Numbered from the stretch's first letter, positions 1-7,247 are shown. The stretch: 8,557 bases of DNA from an uncultured Candidatus Nitrosopelagicus sp. (GCA_937896695.1 CALBOT010000054.1:1-8557), one strand, 5' to 3'. The notes: generated by a model from the sequence alone, not told the origin. Program-made: numbers and translations.

Positions 1-1194
1 TCCTTTTGCTAGTTGTTTGTGATCTTTAATTTTTGATTCATCCATTGTTCTGTGTAACAATGCTTCTAGTTGTTGTGCTGGAATTCTGGTTAGTGCTTTA
101 TTCTTATCAATTAATTTTTCTTTAACCATATCTACTGAAGTTTTTACAAGTGCCCCTGCACTCATTTTTGCAGTTCTTGTCTGCAAGAGGTAAAATTTTC
201 CTTGTTCTATTGTAAATTCAATGTCTTGTGGTTCTCTGAAGTGTTTTTCTAATTTGGCACATGCACTGCTTAACTCTTTATGTGATTTTGGCATTTCTTT
301 TTTTAATAATTCTACATTTTTTCCAGTTCTTACTCCTGCAACCACATCTTCTCCTTGTGCGTTAGTGAGATATTCTCCTTCAATTTCTCGTTTTCCATTA
401 TGTCCATTTCTTGTAAATACCACTCCTGTTGCACTATCGTCTCCCATATTCCCAAATACCATTGTTACAACATTTACTGCAGTTCCATTTGCAATATCTT
501 TTGTAATTCCGTTTTTCTCTCTATAAACTACGGCTCTTTCTCCCATCCAACTTTTGAATACTGCTTCTATTGCTAATCCTAATTGTTCGTTAGGTGTATC
601 TGGAAATTTTCTTTTTGTATGATTTTCACAAATTTTCTTATACTCTGCAACAATTTTTTTGAGTGATTCTACATTTAGTTTACTATCATCAGTCACACCT
701 TGTTTATTTTTTGCAGAATCTAATATGTGATCAAATTTTTCATCGTTTACTCCAAATACAACTTTACCAAATAATTGAATAAATCTTCTATATGAGTCCC
801 ATGAGAATCTCGGATTCTTTGTTTGTTCTGCAAAACCTTCTACAGTTTTTTCATTTAATCCTAAATTCAAAATTGTATCCATCATTCCTGGCATTGAAAT
901 TGCAGCTCCTGAACGAACAGAAACTAATAGTGGATTTTTGGTTGAATTCCATTTTTTTCCAGTCTTTTTTTCCATTTTTACAATATTTTTCATTACTGCT
1001 GGCATGACATCTTTTGGAAGTTTTCTTCCATTTTCATAATACTTGTTACAAACTTCTGTTGTTATTGTAAATCCTGGAGGTACTGGTAATTTTAGGCGTG
1101 TCATTTCGCTTAATCCTGCACCTTTTCCTCCTAACAGCATTCGTTTTTTACTGTCTGCTTCTTCAAATGCATAAACTGGCTTATTTTTTACCAT
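1..1194 (-). CDS. ppdK: Pyruvate,phosphate dikinase, N-terminal part (cut by window edge)
   Basis: This enzyme interconverts pyruvate, ATP and phosphate with phosphoenolpyruvate, AMP and pyrophosphate; in autotrophic archaea it feeds gluconeogenesis. The frame is open from the ATG at 1194 to base 1, giving 398 residues of a family that is usually near 880. The visible part is the ATP-grasp nucleotide-binding domain. It has LLGGKGAGLSEM with K24, LPVPPGF just after it, SVRSGAAISMPGMMDT with R94, GEYLTNAQGEDVVAG, and DIEFTIEQG with E326 ending in LLQTR at R340. These match the ATP-site Lys, Arg, Glu and Arg of the bacterial enzyme. The sequence stops at LAKG, just where the phosphohistidine domain should start, so the catalytic His and the C-terminal PEP/pyruvate barrel lie outside. 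The ATG is the first start after an in-frame TAA, and no clear Shine-Dalgarno site precedes it. It lies 15 bases after the triosephosphate isomerase stop. PEP synthase is the main alternative, but the GMMDT and NAQGEDVV motifs favour the dikinase. Confidence 0.95.
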   Translation of the reverse strand, partial: MVKNKPVYAFEEADSKKRMLLGGKGAGLSEMTRLKLPVPPGFTITTEVCNKYYENGRKLPKDVMPAVMKNIVKMEKKTGKKWNSTKNPLLVSVRSGAAISMPGMMDTILNLGLNEKTVEGFAEQTKNPRFSWDSYRRFIQLFGKVVFGVNDEKFDHILDSAKNKQGVTDDSKLNVESLKKIVAEYKKICENHTKRKFPDTPNEQLGLAIEAVFKSWMGERAVVYREKNGITKDIANGTAVNVVTMVFGNMGDDSATGVVFTRNGHNGKREIEGEYLTNAQGEDVVAGVRTGKNVELLKKEMPKSHKELSSACAKLEKHFREPQDIEFTIEQGKFYLLQTRTAKMSAGALVKTSVDMVKEKLIDKNKALTRIPAQQLEALLHRTMDESKIKDHKQLAKG

Positions 1195-1209
1195 GAGAAA
1201 TTTGTCGAT

Positions 1210-1872
1210 TTACTGGCTTTTTAAACCCTTACAAAATTCGGAGATAATTTTTTCCCAGTTTTTTGCTTTGACAATTCCACTAGCAACTAGAATTCCCTTT
1301 GATCCTAGTTCTTTTGCTTTTGAAACATCTTGACCTGACACAATTCCTGCACCACATAACAATTTTGTAGAATTTCTGGCAGCGTTTACTGCCTTTACTG
1401 CGTTTGTAATTAATGCTGGTTTCTCAGTGGAAATAGCTCTTCCAGTACCAATTAATTCTGGTGGTTCAATTGCAATAAATGTCGGATTCAATTTCGCAAA
1501 TTTTTTTGCTTCATTGACATTTTTAACACATAAAACCGTCTTTAGCTTTAATTTTTGTAATCTTTTTACTAATGAAACTATTTCCTTTTCAGAAATTCTA
1601 TGTTCACTATGATTGATTATGGATCCGTTAATTTTTGATTTTTTTACAATTTCTGGAACCATGAAACCTGTGGTACTTCCAACCTTCTTGTCATCTACAT
1701 GTTGGGCCAGAACTGTGATCTTAAATTTTGTAATTAATGGAATAAGATGATGTGGAGGTGCTATTGCAATTGGCACCTTGTATTTTTTTGAAATTCTTTC
1801 TGAAATTTTAGCGATTTTGATAATTTTATCTCCTGCAATTTCATCATAATTTTTACAATTTATAATAAACAT
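1210..1872 (-). CDS. tpiA: Triosephosphate isomerase, archaeal type
   Basis: This cytoplasmic TIM-barrel enzyme interconverts dihydroxyacetone phosphate and glyceraldehyde 3-phosphate in glycolysis and gluconeogenesis. With the start chosen here it has 220 residues, the short archaeal length; bacterial enzymes are near 250. Active-site elements are in order: N5 and K7 in the NCKNY strand, H88 in INHSEH (catalytic His), E136 in IEPPELIGTG (catalytic Glu and mobile loop 6), then LLCGAGI and GILVASGIVKAK for phosphate binding. The usual aromatic residue between Asn and Lys is Cys here. An ATG at 1905 would add 11 residues and overlap the upstream gene by 32 bases. I prefer the ATG at 1872 because family members start right at the first beta strand, and this ATG is 1 base after the upstream stop with AGGA in front of it. 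It sits in the operon directly before pyruvate,phosphate dikinase, another gluconeogenic enzyme. Confidence 0.95.
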   Translation of the reverse strand: MFIINCKNYDEIAGDKIIKIAKISERISKKYKVPIAIAPPHHLIPLITKFKITVLAQHVDDKKVGSTTGFMVPEIVKKSKINGSIINHSEHRISEKEIVSLVKRLQKLKLKTVLCVKNVNEAKKFAKLNPTFIAIEPPELIGTGRAISTEKPALITNAVKAVNAARNSTKLLCGAGIVSGQDVSKAKELGSKGILVASGIVKAKNWEKIISEFCKGLKSQ

Positions 1873-1873
1873 T

Positions 1874-2161
1874 TTATTTCCTAATTGAATCGAATGCGTT
1901 CTCATATTTGAGTTTCATCATGAGGACTGTCATTGTCAAAAACATGGCTGCAACATTGACTCCAATAATGTAAATGTCATCTATTGAAATTCCGTAAATC
2001 AGCCATAATACAGCTCCTCCAAATATTGCTGTAACCAAATATTTTGAAACATCTTCAAGTTTCTTCGTTTTATAACCTTGAATAATTTGTGGAACCCATC
2101 CAATTAGTATCAAAATTGATGCAAATATTGCAACTATGCCTAATGTAAACTCGTCTAGCAT
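1874..2161 (-). CDS. SemiSWEET / PQ-loop (MtN3-like) small membrane transporter
   Basis: This 95-residue integral membrane protein has three predicted helices, at roughly residues 7-29, 43-62 and 65-86. The PQ-loop signature is GWVPQIIQGYKTKK, with P24-Q25 at the end of helix 1, followed by a basic cytoplasmic loop and LEDVSKYL. Length, helix count and motif match SemiSWEETs, which work as dimers and in characterised bacterial members move sugars by facilitated diffusion. The substrate cannot be read from this sequence. The gene begins 2 bases after the polymerase stop and ends 1 base before the isomerase start, so it is almost certainly co-transcribed with both. Placement next to two carbon-metabolism genes fits a small carbon compound or sugar, but that is inference. 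Other PQ-loop proteins, such as amino-acid exporters, are possible. Confidence 0.85.
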   Translation of the reverse strand: MLDEFTLGIVAIFASILILIGWVPQIIQGYKTKKLEDVSKYLVTAIFGGAVLWLIYGISIDDIYIIGVNVAAMFLTMTVLMMKLKYENAFDSIRK

Positions 2162-2163
2162 AT

Positions 2164-4725
2164 CTAACTCCAGAAAAATTGGTCCAACCCTGTTTGTTTT
2201 GGTTTGCCAAGAATTGTGTCAAAATCTAGATCCATTGACGATGTGATTTGTTCTAAAGTACTTTCCATAAACTCCATGTATTTACCCGAGTCAATTTCGT
2301 CCTGTCTTGCCAATTCTACTGGTTTTACACCCGGTTTATTCAGTATTTTAACATATGAAATTATGTCTCCTTTTTTTATTTCTCTAGTTGTCTCTAGTTG
2401 TTTTGCAGCTCGAATGTGTTGTGGGATGGTTTTAACATATTCTGCAGGCGCTTTACTGAGTGTTACATTAAACGTTAATTCTTTTAAAGGAATGCTTTTT
2501 TCTTGAACTTGTTTTGCATAATCTGCAATTTTATCACTAACTTTCTTTTTTGCATTTTCGAATTGTTCTTCGTTTTGAACTTCTGCAAGAATGTCTAATA
2601 GTTCATAAAATAATGTTTTGATAAATGGTGGTGTGTGAGATTTTTTTCCTGTTAAACCCTTTACATCAACTTTGCCGTTTTTTGTAACTCCAAAATAATT
2701 TTTTTTCCTATTGCTTAATACTACATATCTGTACTCTTTATCAATTTCTAATTCTACTCCGTGGTCATCTTTTGTGAGTCTTATAACATCATCAATTTGT
2801 TGCACTGTTGGTCTTTTTACAAAAAGAGAATCTGTATCTCCGTATAATACCTCTAGCTGTATTTCTTTGCATTTTTCAATTGTATCCATGATAATGTATC
2901 TTCCTAGTGCAGTAGTTGCTTCTGCTGCTGGTAGAAAATACAATGGAAATATTTCTGCACCCATTACTCCATAACTTGCATTAAGTATAACCTTCAAAGC
3001 TTGACTTACGACAGTATACAGTTGTCTTTCTTCATCTGTAATGTTTTCTTTTTTTGATAAGCTTTTGTAATAATTTACTCTCAAATCTCGTAGTGATCCG
3101 ATAATTAAAGATGTTAACCCATTCTTTTTTGTACATCCCCAATGAGCAGTTCCGGGTATCATATTTTTTTTACATTCTTCGTGTGGACATCTTACTGTTT
3201 CATAAGATAAATTATTTACTTTAATTATGCTTGGGTACAGACTTGCAAAATCCATTACTGTTACATCAAAATGAACTCCTTCTATTGGTTCTATCACCAG
3301 ACCTCCTCGATATTTTTTGTCTTTGATAACTGCATCATTTGCCATCCCTGATGATTTTTCTTCAATCTCATTTCGTCGTGGAATGAGAAAATTATTTTTT
3401 CTATGTTCATAATACAACAAACTTCTAATCCATTGTGAAACTCCCATTCTTGAAATATCGTCAATTGGCATTCTTGCAATTCTGGTTATTACGACTAAAA
3501 GATTCATGAGTAAATCTTCATTGAAACTTGTAAGCTTGAATGTTAGATATGCATCATTTTGACAATATTTTGCAATTTGATAGTATGTCATATTGTCAAT
3601 CTCTACGCCGTAATCCATTTTTTGTTCACCTAAAACTCCCTTTGACACGCTATTGAGAGAAAAATCCGAATATTTCTGTGAAAATACGTAAATCTGAAAT
3701 GCCTTGTTTGAAAATGTTCTATACAAATCCAAATGAACTCCTTTGATTAGTGTTGCAGAATCTTTCATCATGTACAGTGGATTCAATTCTTCTGAAATTC
3801 CTAATCTTTTTGAACGATTATACAGGTATGGTAAATCAAAGCCATCTCCATTGTATGTGATTAGTACCGGATATTTTTTCACTAGCTCAAAAGTATCCTC
3901 GATTAATTTTTTTTCTTGATCTTTTTCATAAAATATAATTTCAATATTTTTATCTAAATCATTAACTCCATCTTCAATTCCATCCCTCTTCAATACAAAG
4001 ACTTTTTTCATTCCGTCACTTCCCTCAAATCCAACCGCCGTGACTTTTTTATCTGCAATTTTTACGTCTGGTAGTCTTTTTCCATCTGTTTCCACCTCTA
4101 TATCCAAACTCATTCTTCGAATTTTTGGTACAGGTTGGTTAAGCAGATCTGCCCAGTTTGAAACCTCTTCTTGAAACTGTTTTGTTTCTGTCATTCCTGT
4201 ATTGCCTAATTTGTCAAAAAGCATACCTTTCATTGCCAGATTCGTTTCTTCAGATATCTCAAAGTCATGTGGAATTATTTTGTCATTTTCAATTCTGTAA
4301 TACTTTCCAATAATTAATGAATTATCGTAAAGATAATTTTCATAATATTTAATGTCTGATTCCCATGATTCCACAACATTTCTAATACTCTGTGTAGTCT
4401 GTGTTCCACCTATTGCTAGTGGATCTGTCACGACAATTTTTGAAATTGGAATTTCTTTGTCTTTCAATGTGTCAATTTTCTTGACGGTTTTAATCTCTAT
4501 GACGTCATCTCTTTCTGATAAAAATTCTAAATCTTCAGGAGCCATTTTTGAAAAGCAATATGGCTGATGGCCTGTCTTATCTTCCCAAATGTAGATTTTT
4601 TCAGATTCTGGATTATAAAATTTGAGGCTAACTTTCTTGGTTTTTCCCACATATGTTGCAGAAATTAAAAGTGAATTTGGAATATTCGCTACTTCATCTT
4701 GTTTAAAATCTGTGGTTGCTTCCAT
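2164..4725 (-). CDS. polB: Family-B replicative DNA polymerase with 3'-5' exonuclease
   Basis: This template-directed DNA polymerase with proofreading has 853 residues from the start chosen here. The N-terminal domain carries HQPYCF (P55-Y56), comparable to the uracil-pocket region of other archaeal B polymerases. Exonuclease motifs follow: SLDIEVE (D208, E210), YNGDGFD (N292, D297) and YCQND (Y387, D391). Polymerase motifs are A, DFASLYPSII (D492); B, KVILNASYG (K578); and C, YGDTDS (D630, D632). All metal ligands are present, so both activities should be intact. The last residues, QTGLDQFF at 844-851, form a standard PCNA-interacting (PIP) box, tying it to the sliding clamp. An ATG at 4761 would add 12 residues but overlap the upstream deaminase by 34 bases. 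The ATG at 4725 is 2 bases after that stop, in line with the 1-2 base gaps at the next two junctions, so I prefer it. Thaumarchaeota usually also carry PolD, so this need not be the only replicase. Confidence 0.97.
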   Translation of the reverse strand: MEATTDFKQDEVANIPNSLLISATYVGKTKKVSLKFYNPESEKIYIWEDKTGHQPYCFSKMAPEDLEFLSERDDVIEIKTVKKIDTLKDKEIPISKIVVTDPLAIGGTQTTQSIRNVVESWESDIKYYENYLYDNSLIIGKYYRIENDKIIPHDFEISEETNLAMKGMLFDKLGNTGMTETKQFQEEVSNWADLLNQPVPKIRRMSLDIEVETDGKRLPDVKIADKKVTAVGFEGSDGMKKVFVLKRDGIEDGVNDLDKNIEIIFYEKDQEKKLIEDTFELVKKYPVLITYNGDGFDLPYLYNRSKRLGISEELNPLYMMKDSATLIKGVHLDLYRTFSNKAFQIYVFSQKYSDFSLNSVSKGVLGEQKMDYGVEIDNMTYYQIAKYCQNDAYLTFKLTSFNEDLLMNLLVVITRIARMPIDDISRMGVSQWIRSLLYYEHRKNNFLIPRRNEIEEKSSGMANDAVIKDKKYRGGLVIEPIEGVHFDVTVMDFASLYPSIIKVNNLSYETVRCPHEECKKNMIPGTAHWGCTKKNGLTSLIIGSLRDLRVNYYKSLSKKENITDEERQLYTVVSQALKVILNASYGVMGAEIFPLYFLPAAEATTALGRYIIMDTIEKCKEIQLEVLYGDTDSLFVKRPTVQQIDDVIRLTKDDHGVELEIDKEYRYVVLSNRKKNYFGVTKNGKVDVKGLTGKKSHTPPFIKTLFYELLDILAEVQNEEQFENAKKKVSDKIADYAKQVQEKSIPLKELTFNVTLSKAPAEYVKTIPQHIRAAKQLETTREIKKGDIISYVKILNKPGVKPVELARQDEIDSGKYMEFMESTLEQITSSMDLDFDTILGKPKQTGLDQFFWS

Positions 4726-4727
4726 GT

Positions 4728-5246
4728 CTATTCTTCTGATGAAATCATGTTCTTGACCCATCTTTCAATTTTATTCTTATCTAAAATCTCAATTTCAACA
4801 CCTGCTTCTTTAATTAAATCATAATCTGTTTCTGGGTATTCATCTAAGCATACAAATTTTTTAATTCCAACAGTAATTGCCATTTTTGTACATTCTAAAC
4901 ATGGAACATATGTAGAATACAAAATTGCGCCTTCAACACCTGCTTCAATACCTAAAATTGCACAATGCATTATGGCATTAGATTCTGCATGGTTACACAA
5001 ACATCTGTCTAATCCTGCACCTGCTTGCGTTTTTCCTTCAATTCTATCTTTACATCTTTTACACCCACCTTCAAAACAATTTGTAATTCCTGGTGGAGTC
5101 CCATTATATCCTGTTGCTAGTTGTCTATGATCTCTGACTATGACTGCACCGACATTTCTGGTTACACAATTTGATCTTAATGACGCAAGCTTTGCTTGTA
5201 ACATAAAATATTCATCCCAACTAGGTCTCTCAAAATCATCTAGCAT
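4728..5246 (-). CDS. Deoxycytidylate (dCMP) deaminase
   Basis: This enzyme converts dCMP to dUMP, the precursor for thymidylate synthesis. It is 172 residues long, usual for the family. The catalytic zinc site is complete: HAESN gives H86 and the proton-shuttling E88, and PCLEC gives C116 and C119. Extra cysteines at C57, C62, C65, C82 and C84 form the insert seen in T4-phage and ComEB-like dCMP deaminases, where a second structural zinc is bound. The GYNGTPPG loop before it is typical for substrate binding and separates it from cytidine or tRNA-adenosine deaminases. It is first in the five-gene operon and ends 2 bases before the polymerase start. A TATA-like box centred about 26 bases before the ATG suggests a leaderless mRNA. 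Whether dCTP and dTTP control it allosterically cannot be read here. Confidence 0.95.
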   Translation of the reverse strand: MLDDFERPSWDEYFMLQAKLASLRSNCVTRNVGAVIVRDHRQLATGYNGTPPGITNCFEGGCKRCKDRIEGKTQAGAGLDRCLCNHAESNAIMHCAILGIEAGVEGAILYSTYVPCLECTKMAITVGIKKFVCLDEYPETDYDLIKEAGVEIEILDKNKIERWVKNMISSEE

Positions 5247-5268
5247 GAAAATTATTTAATTTGCCAAC

Positions 5269-5274
5269 ATATAA
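5269..5274 (-). promoter_or_regulatory. Probable TATA box for the deaminase-polymerase operon
   Basis: On the minus strand the sequence reads GGTTATATG, with TTATAT centred about 26 bases upstream of the deaminase ATG. That is the spacing expected for archaeal leaderless transcription. The box is nearly symmetrical, so it could also serve the divergent helicase gene. It is called by eye only. Confidence 0.45.
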
Positions 5275-5305
5275 CCTCTAAGTGACTTCTAATCAATTGT
5301 AAACC

Positions 5306-5311
5306 ATAAAT
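5306..5311 (+). promoter_or_regulatory. Weak TATA-like element before the helicase gene
   Basis: ATAAAT is centred about 27 bases before the ATG at 5336. If used, it would give a leaderless mRNA starting at that ATG and exclude the upstream ATG at 5315. The match is modest and chance is likely in AT-rich DNA. The alternative is that the ATATAA at 5269-5274 drives a short-leader transcript. Confidence 0.25.
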
Positions 5312-5335
5312 GATATGTTCCTCTCTTTTCAATTA

Positions 5336-6838
5336 ATGGGATCTGGATTTTATGAACACAAATTGATAAAACCTAATTCTATAGAATTACGTGATTATCA
5401 GATAAATCTTGCAAATGAAGCTAAAAATGAAAATTCTTTAGTTGTCTTACCTACTGGTCTTGGAAAAACAACTATTGCTTTACAAATCATGGCTCATGTT
5501 CTATCTCAAAACAAAGGTGGTGTTTTACTTTTGGCCCCAACACGTGTGCTTGTTAACCAGCATTTTGATTTTCTTAAAGAAAATTTACTTTTAGATGATA
5601 TTGGAATTGTCACCGGAGAAGATTTGATAAACAAACGTAAAAAATCTTGGATAAATAGTGTTGTTTGTGCCACACCTGAAATAACTAGAAATGATTTGGG
5701 ACGAAATATGATTGACATTAATCAGTTTAGTCTTGTAATATTTGATGAGGCGCATAGGGCTGTTGGTGATTATGCATATACTGGAATTGCAAGTCATTTC
5801 AAAGAAAAATCTCTCATACTGGGAATGACTGCTACTCTTCCTAGTGAAAAGGCCAAAGCAACTGAAATTATTGTATCTCTAGGAATTCAAAATATACTCC
5901 AAAGAACTGATGAAAGTCCTGATGTTCAACCATACATACAAAAAACAAACACAGAATGGATTATGGTTGATCTTCCGCCTGAAATGAAAGCAATTCAAAA
6001 ATGCCTGCAAATTGCATTAGATGAACGTTATACGACTTTACGAAAAAATGGTATTCAAATTGGACAGAACAAATCTCTGTCAACATTACTTAGAATTCGT
6101 CAATATGTATTAACACAAAATCGTATTTCTGCCAAACCCTTATTCACTGCAATTAGAATTACATATGCACTAAATATTTTTGAAGCACATGGAATCACAT
6201 CTTTCTTAAAATTTTGTGATAGAACTAAAGCAAAAAAAGGTGTAGGAATAAAAGAGCTTTTTGAAAAAGATGTTAATTTTATGCGTGCCATTGAACTTGC
6301 CAATTTTGCAAAAAGTCAGGGAATGGAACATTCAAAATTACCAAAATTAAAAGAAGTTATTTCTTCAGTGAAAGATAAGGTTCTCATTTTTACAAGTTAT
6401 AGAGATTCTGTAAATGTGATAAATGATACATTACAAAAAATGGGAATTAATTCCGAAATTCTAATTGGAAAAGCAGGTGAAACTGGGCTAAAGCAAGAAA
6501 AACAAATTGAAACGGTTCAAAGATTTAGGGATGGATTGACCAAAGTTCTTGTTGCAACCCGTGTAGGTGAAGAAGGATTGGATATATCTGAAGTTAACTT
6601 GGTAATATTTTATGATAATGTTCCTAGTTCTATCCGATTTGTTCAAAGAAAAGGTAGAACTGGAAGAAAAACACAAGGCCGTTTAGTTGTATTAATTGCA
6701 AAAGATACTATTGATCAAGTGTATTATCATATCGGCCAAAGAAAAATAAAATCTGCAAAACAAATGGGGGATAAACTATCTAAAAAACTTGAAAATAATG
6801 ATTTATCTTCTACTGAATCTTTAGATGGTTTTCTCTAA
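5336..6838 (+). CDS. Hef-like SF2 DNA helicase without nuclease domain
   Basis: This ATP-dependent helicase belongs to the Hef/FANCM/Mph1 group, which processes stalled forks and branched DNA. It has 500 residues from the start used here. Core motifs are LPTGLGKT (Walker A, K44), APTRVLVNQH, DEAH at 137-140 in VIFDEAHRAVGDYAY, GMTATLP at 163, then a helical insert at roughly 190-330, VLIFTSYRD, VATRVGEEGLD and QRKGRTGR (motif VI, 437-444). FDEAHRAVG-YAY, SPDVQPY and GEEGLD closely resemble the helicase half of euryarchaeal Hef. Euryarchaeal Hef continues into an XPF-type nuclease with an ERKxxxD site; this protein ends soon after motif VI, so a partner nuclease would have to be separate. The tail TESLDGFL (493-500) weakly resembles a PIP box. 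An ATG at 5315 adds MFLSFQL, which looks unlike the family start, so I chose 5336. The gene is divergent from the polymerase operon. Confidence 0.93.
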   Translation: MGSGFYEHKLIKPNSIELRDYQINLANEAKNENSLVVLPTGLGKTTIALQIMAHVLSQNKGGVLLLAPTRVLVNQHFDFLKENLLLDDIGIVTGEDLINKRKKSWINSVVCATPEITRNDLGRNMIDINQFSLVIFDEAHRAVGDYAYTGIASHFKEKSLILGMTATLPSEKAKATEIIVSLGIQNILQRTDESPDVQPYIQKTNTEWIMVDLPPEMKAIQKCLQIALDERYTTLRKNGIQIGQNKSLSTLLRIRQYVLTQNRISAKPLFTAIRITYALNIFEAHGITSFLKFCDRTKAKKGVGIKELFEKDVNFMRAIELANFAKSQGMEHSKLPKLKEVISSVKDKVLIFTSYRDSVNVINDTLQKMGINSEILIGKAGETGLKQEKQIETVQRFRDGLTKVLVATRVGEEGLDISEVNLVIFYDNVPSSIRFVQRKGRTGRKTQGRLVVLIAKDTIDQVYYHIGQRKIKSAKQMGDKLSKKLENNDLSSTESLDGFL

Positions 6839-7182
6839 GAATCGCTTTTTTTATCGTCGTCTGAATTTTTTTTATCTCCGCCTGGGCCTAGCATTTCTTC
6901 TGGTTTTACATCATTATCCCAAGTACCTCTGATTCCTTTGAGTAATGCAAGTCCTCCTGCAGCTAAGATGCCAATTACTCCTGCAAACATCAAATTTCGA
7001 CTCTGTAATTGTTCATCACAGTCAATTTTTACCTCGACATTTTCGTCTGTATAGTCGTAACATTCTGAAAATTCTTTTGTTTGAACTGTAATGTCTTGAT
7101 ACTGAGCTCCAAATACTGCCATGACGATAAACCCTACTGATAATACTCCTACACCGATCATCACAAAACGTATGTCACTCAT
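6835..7182 (-). CDS. Small two-helix membrane protein, function unknown
   Basis: I do not recognise the family. The 115-residue product has a hydrophobic helix at about 5-26, an acidic loop at 27-62, a second Gly/Ala-rich helix at about 64-84, and a charged tail ending in a Lys/Asp/Ser-rich stretch. The loop holds the only two cysteines, C41 and C55, which could form a disulfide if it faces outside. With Arg and Lys just after helix 2, a hairpin with both ends in the cytoplasm is plausible. An ATG at 7233 would add 17 residues. I prefer 7182 because MSDIRF leads straight into helix 1 and a TATA-like box lies 25 bases upstream of it. The stop codon overlaps the stop of the converging helicase gene. 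Coding evidence rests on the clear membrane pattern, the promoter and the compact fit between genes. Confidence 0.75.
   Translation of the reverse strand: MSDIRFVMIGVGVLSVGFIVMAVFGAQYQDITVQTKEFSECYDYTDENVEVKIDCDEQLQSRNLMFAGVIGILAAGGLALLKGIRGTWDNDVKPEEMLGPGGDKKNSDDDKKSDS
6846..6873 (+). terminator. Probable T-run terminator for the helicase transcript
   Basis: On the plus strand, runs of seven T (6846-6852) and eight T (6866-6873) begin 8 bases after the helicase stop. Archaeal RNA polymerase terminates at such T-rich stretches without needing a hairpin. The same bases on the other strand encode the Lys-rich C-terminal tail of the membrane protein, so the signal would sit inside a coding sequence. 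This is inferred from base composition only. Confidence 0.45.
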
Positions 7183-7201
7183 TGTGAAATCTAAACATAA
7201 A

Positions 7202-7212
7202 CAATATTTTAA
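7202..7212 (-). promoter_or_regulatory. Probable TATA box for the small membrane protein gene
   Basis: The minus strand reads TTAAAATATTG, centred about 25 bases before the ATG at 7182. This fits leaderless archaeal transcription and supports that ATG over the upstream one at 7233, which would lie upstream of the promoter. Confidence 0.45.
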
Positions 7213-7235
7213 GGAATTTGTAATTTCCGCCATAA

Positions 7236-7247
7236 TTTTCTAGAAAA
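7236..7247. promoter_or_regulatory. Perfect 12-base palindrome beside the TATA/BRE region (possible operator)
   Basis: TTTTCTAGAAAA is fully self-complementary and ends 4 bases before the TATA-like box of the DUF3892 gene, overlapping or touching the BRE position. A dimeric regulator bound here could block TBP/TFB. No second copy was seen elsewhere in the window, so function is speculative. Confidence 0.25.

Noticed and set aside
221..1007. Plus-strand open frames of 71-101 codons
   Set aside because: They lie antisense to the strongly matching pyruvate,phosphate dikinase frame and encode Ser/Phe/Cys-rich sequence typical of reverse-strand shadows.
3294..3479. Minus-strand 61-codon frame in another reading frame of the polymerase gene
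   Set aside because: It is fully inside the polymerase between the exonuclease and motif A regions, which are intact in the main frame, so it is an out-of-frame shadow.
4728..6838. Phage or mobile defence island (deaminase, polymerase and helicase together)
   Set aside because: The deaminase, polymerase and helicase all look like cellular archaeal versions in a housekeeping operon context, with no integrase, repeats or attachment sites.
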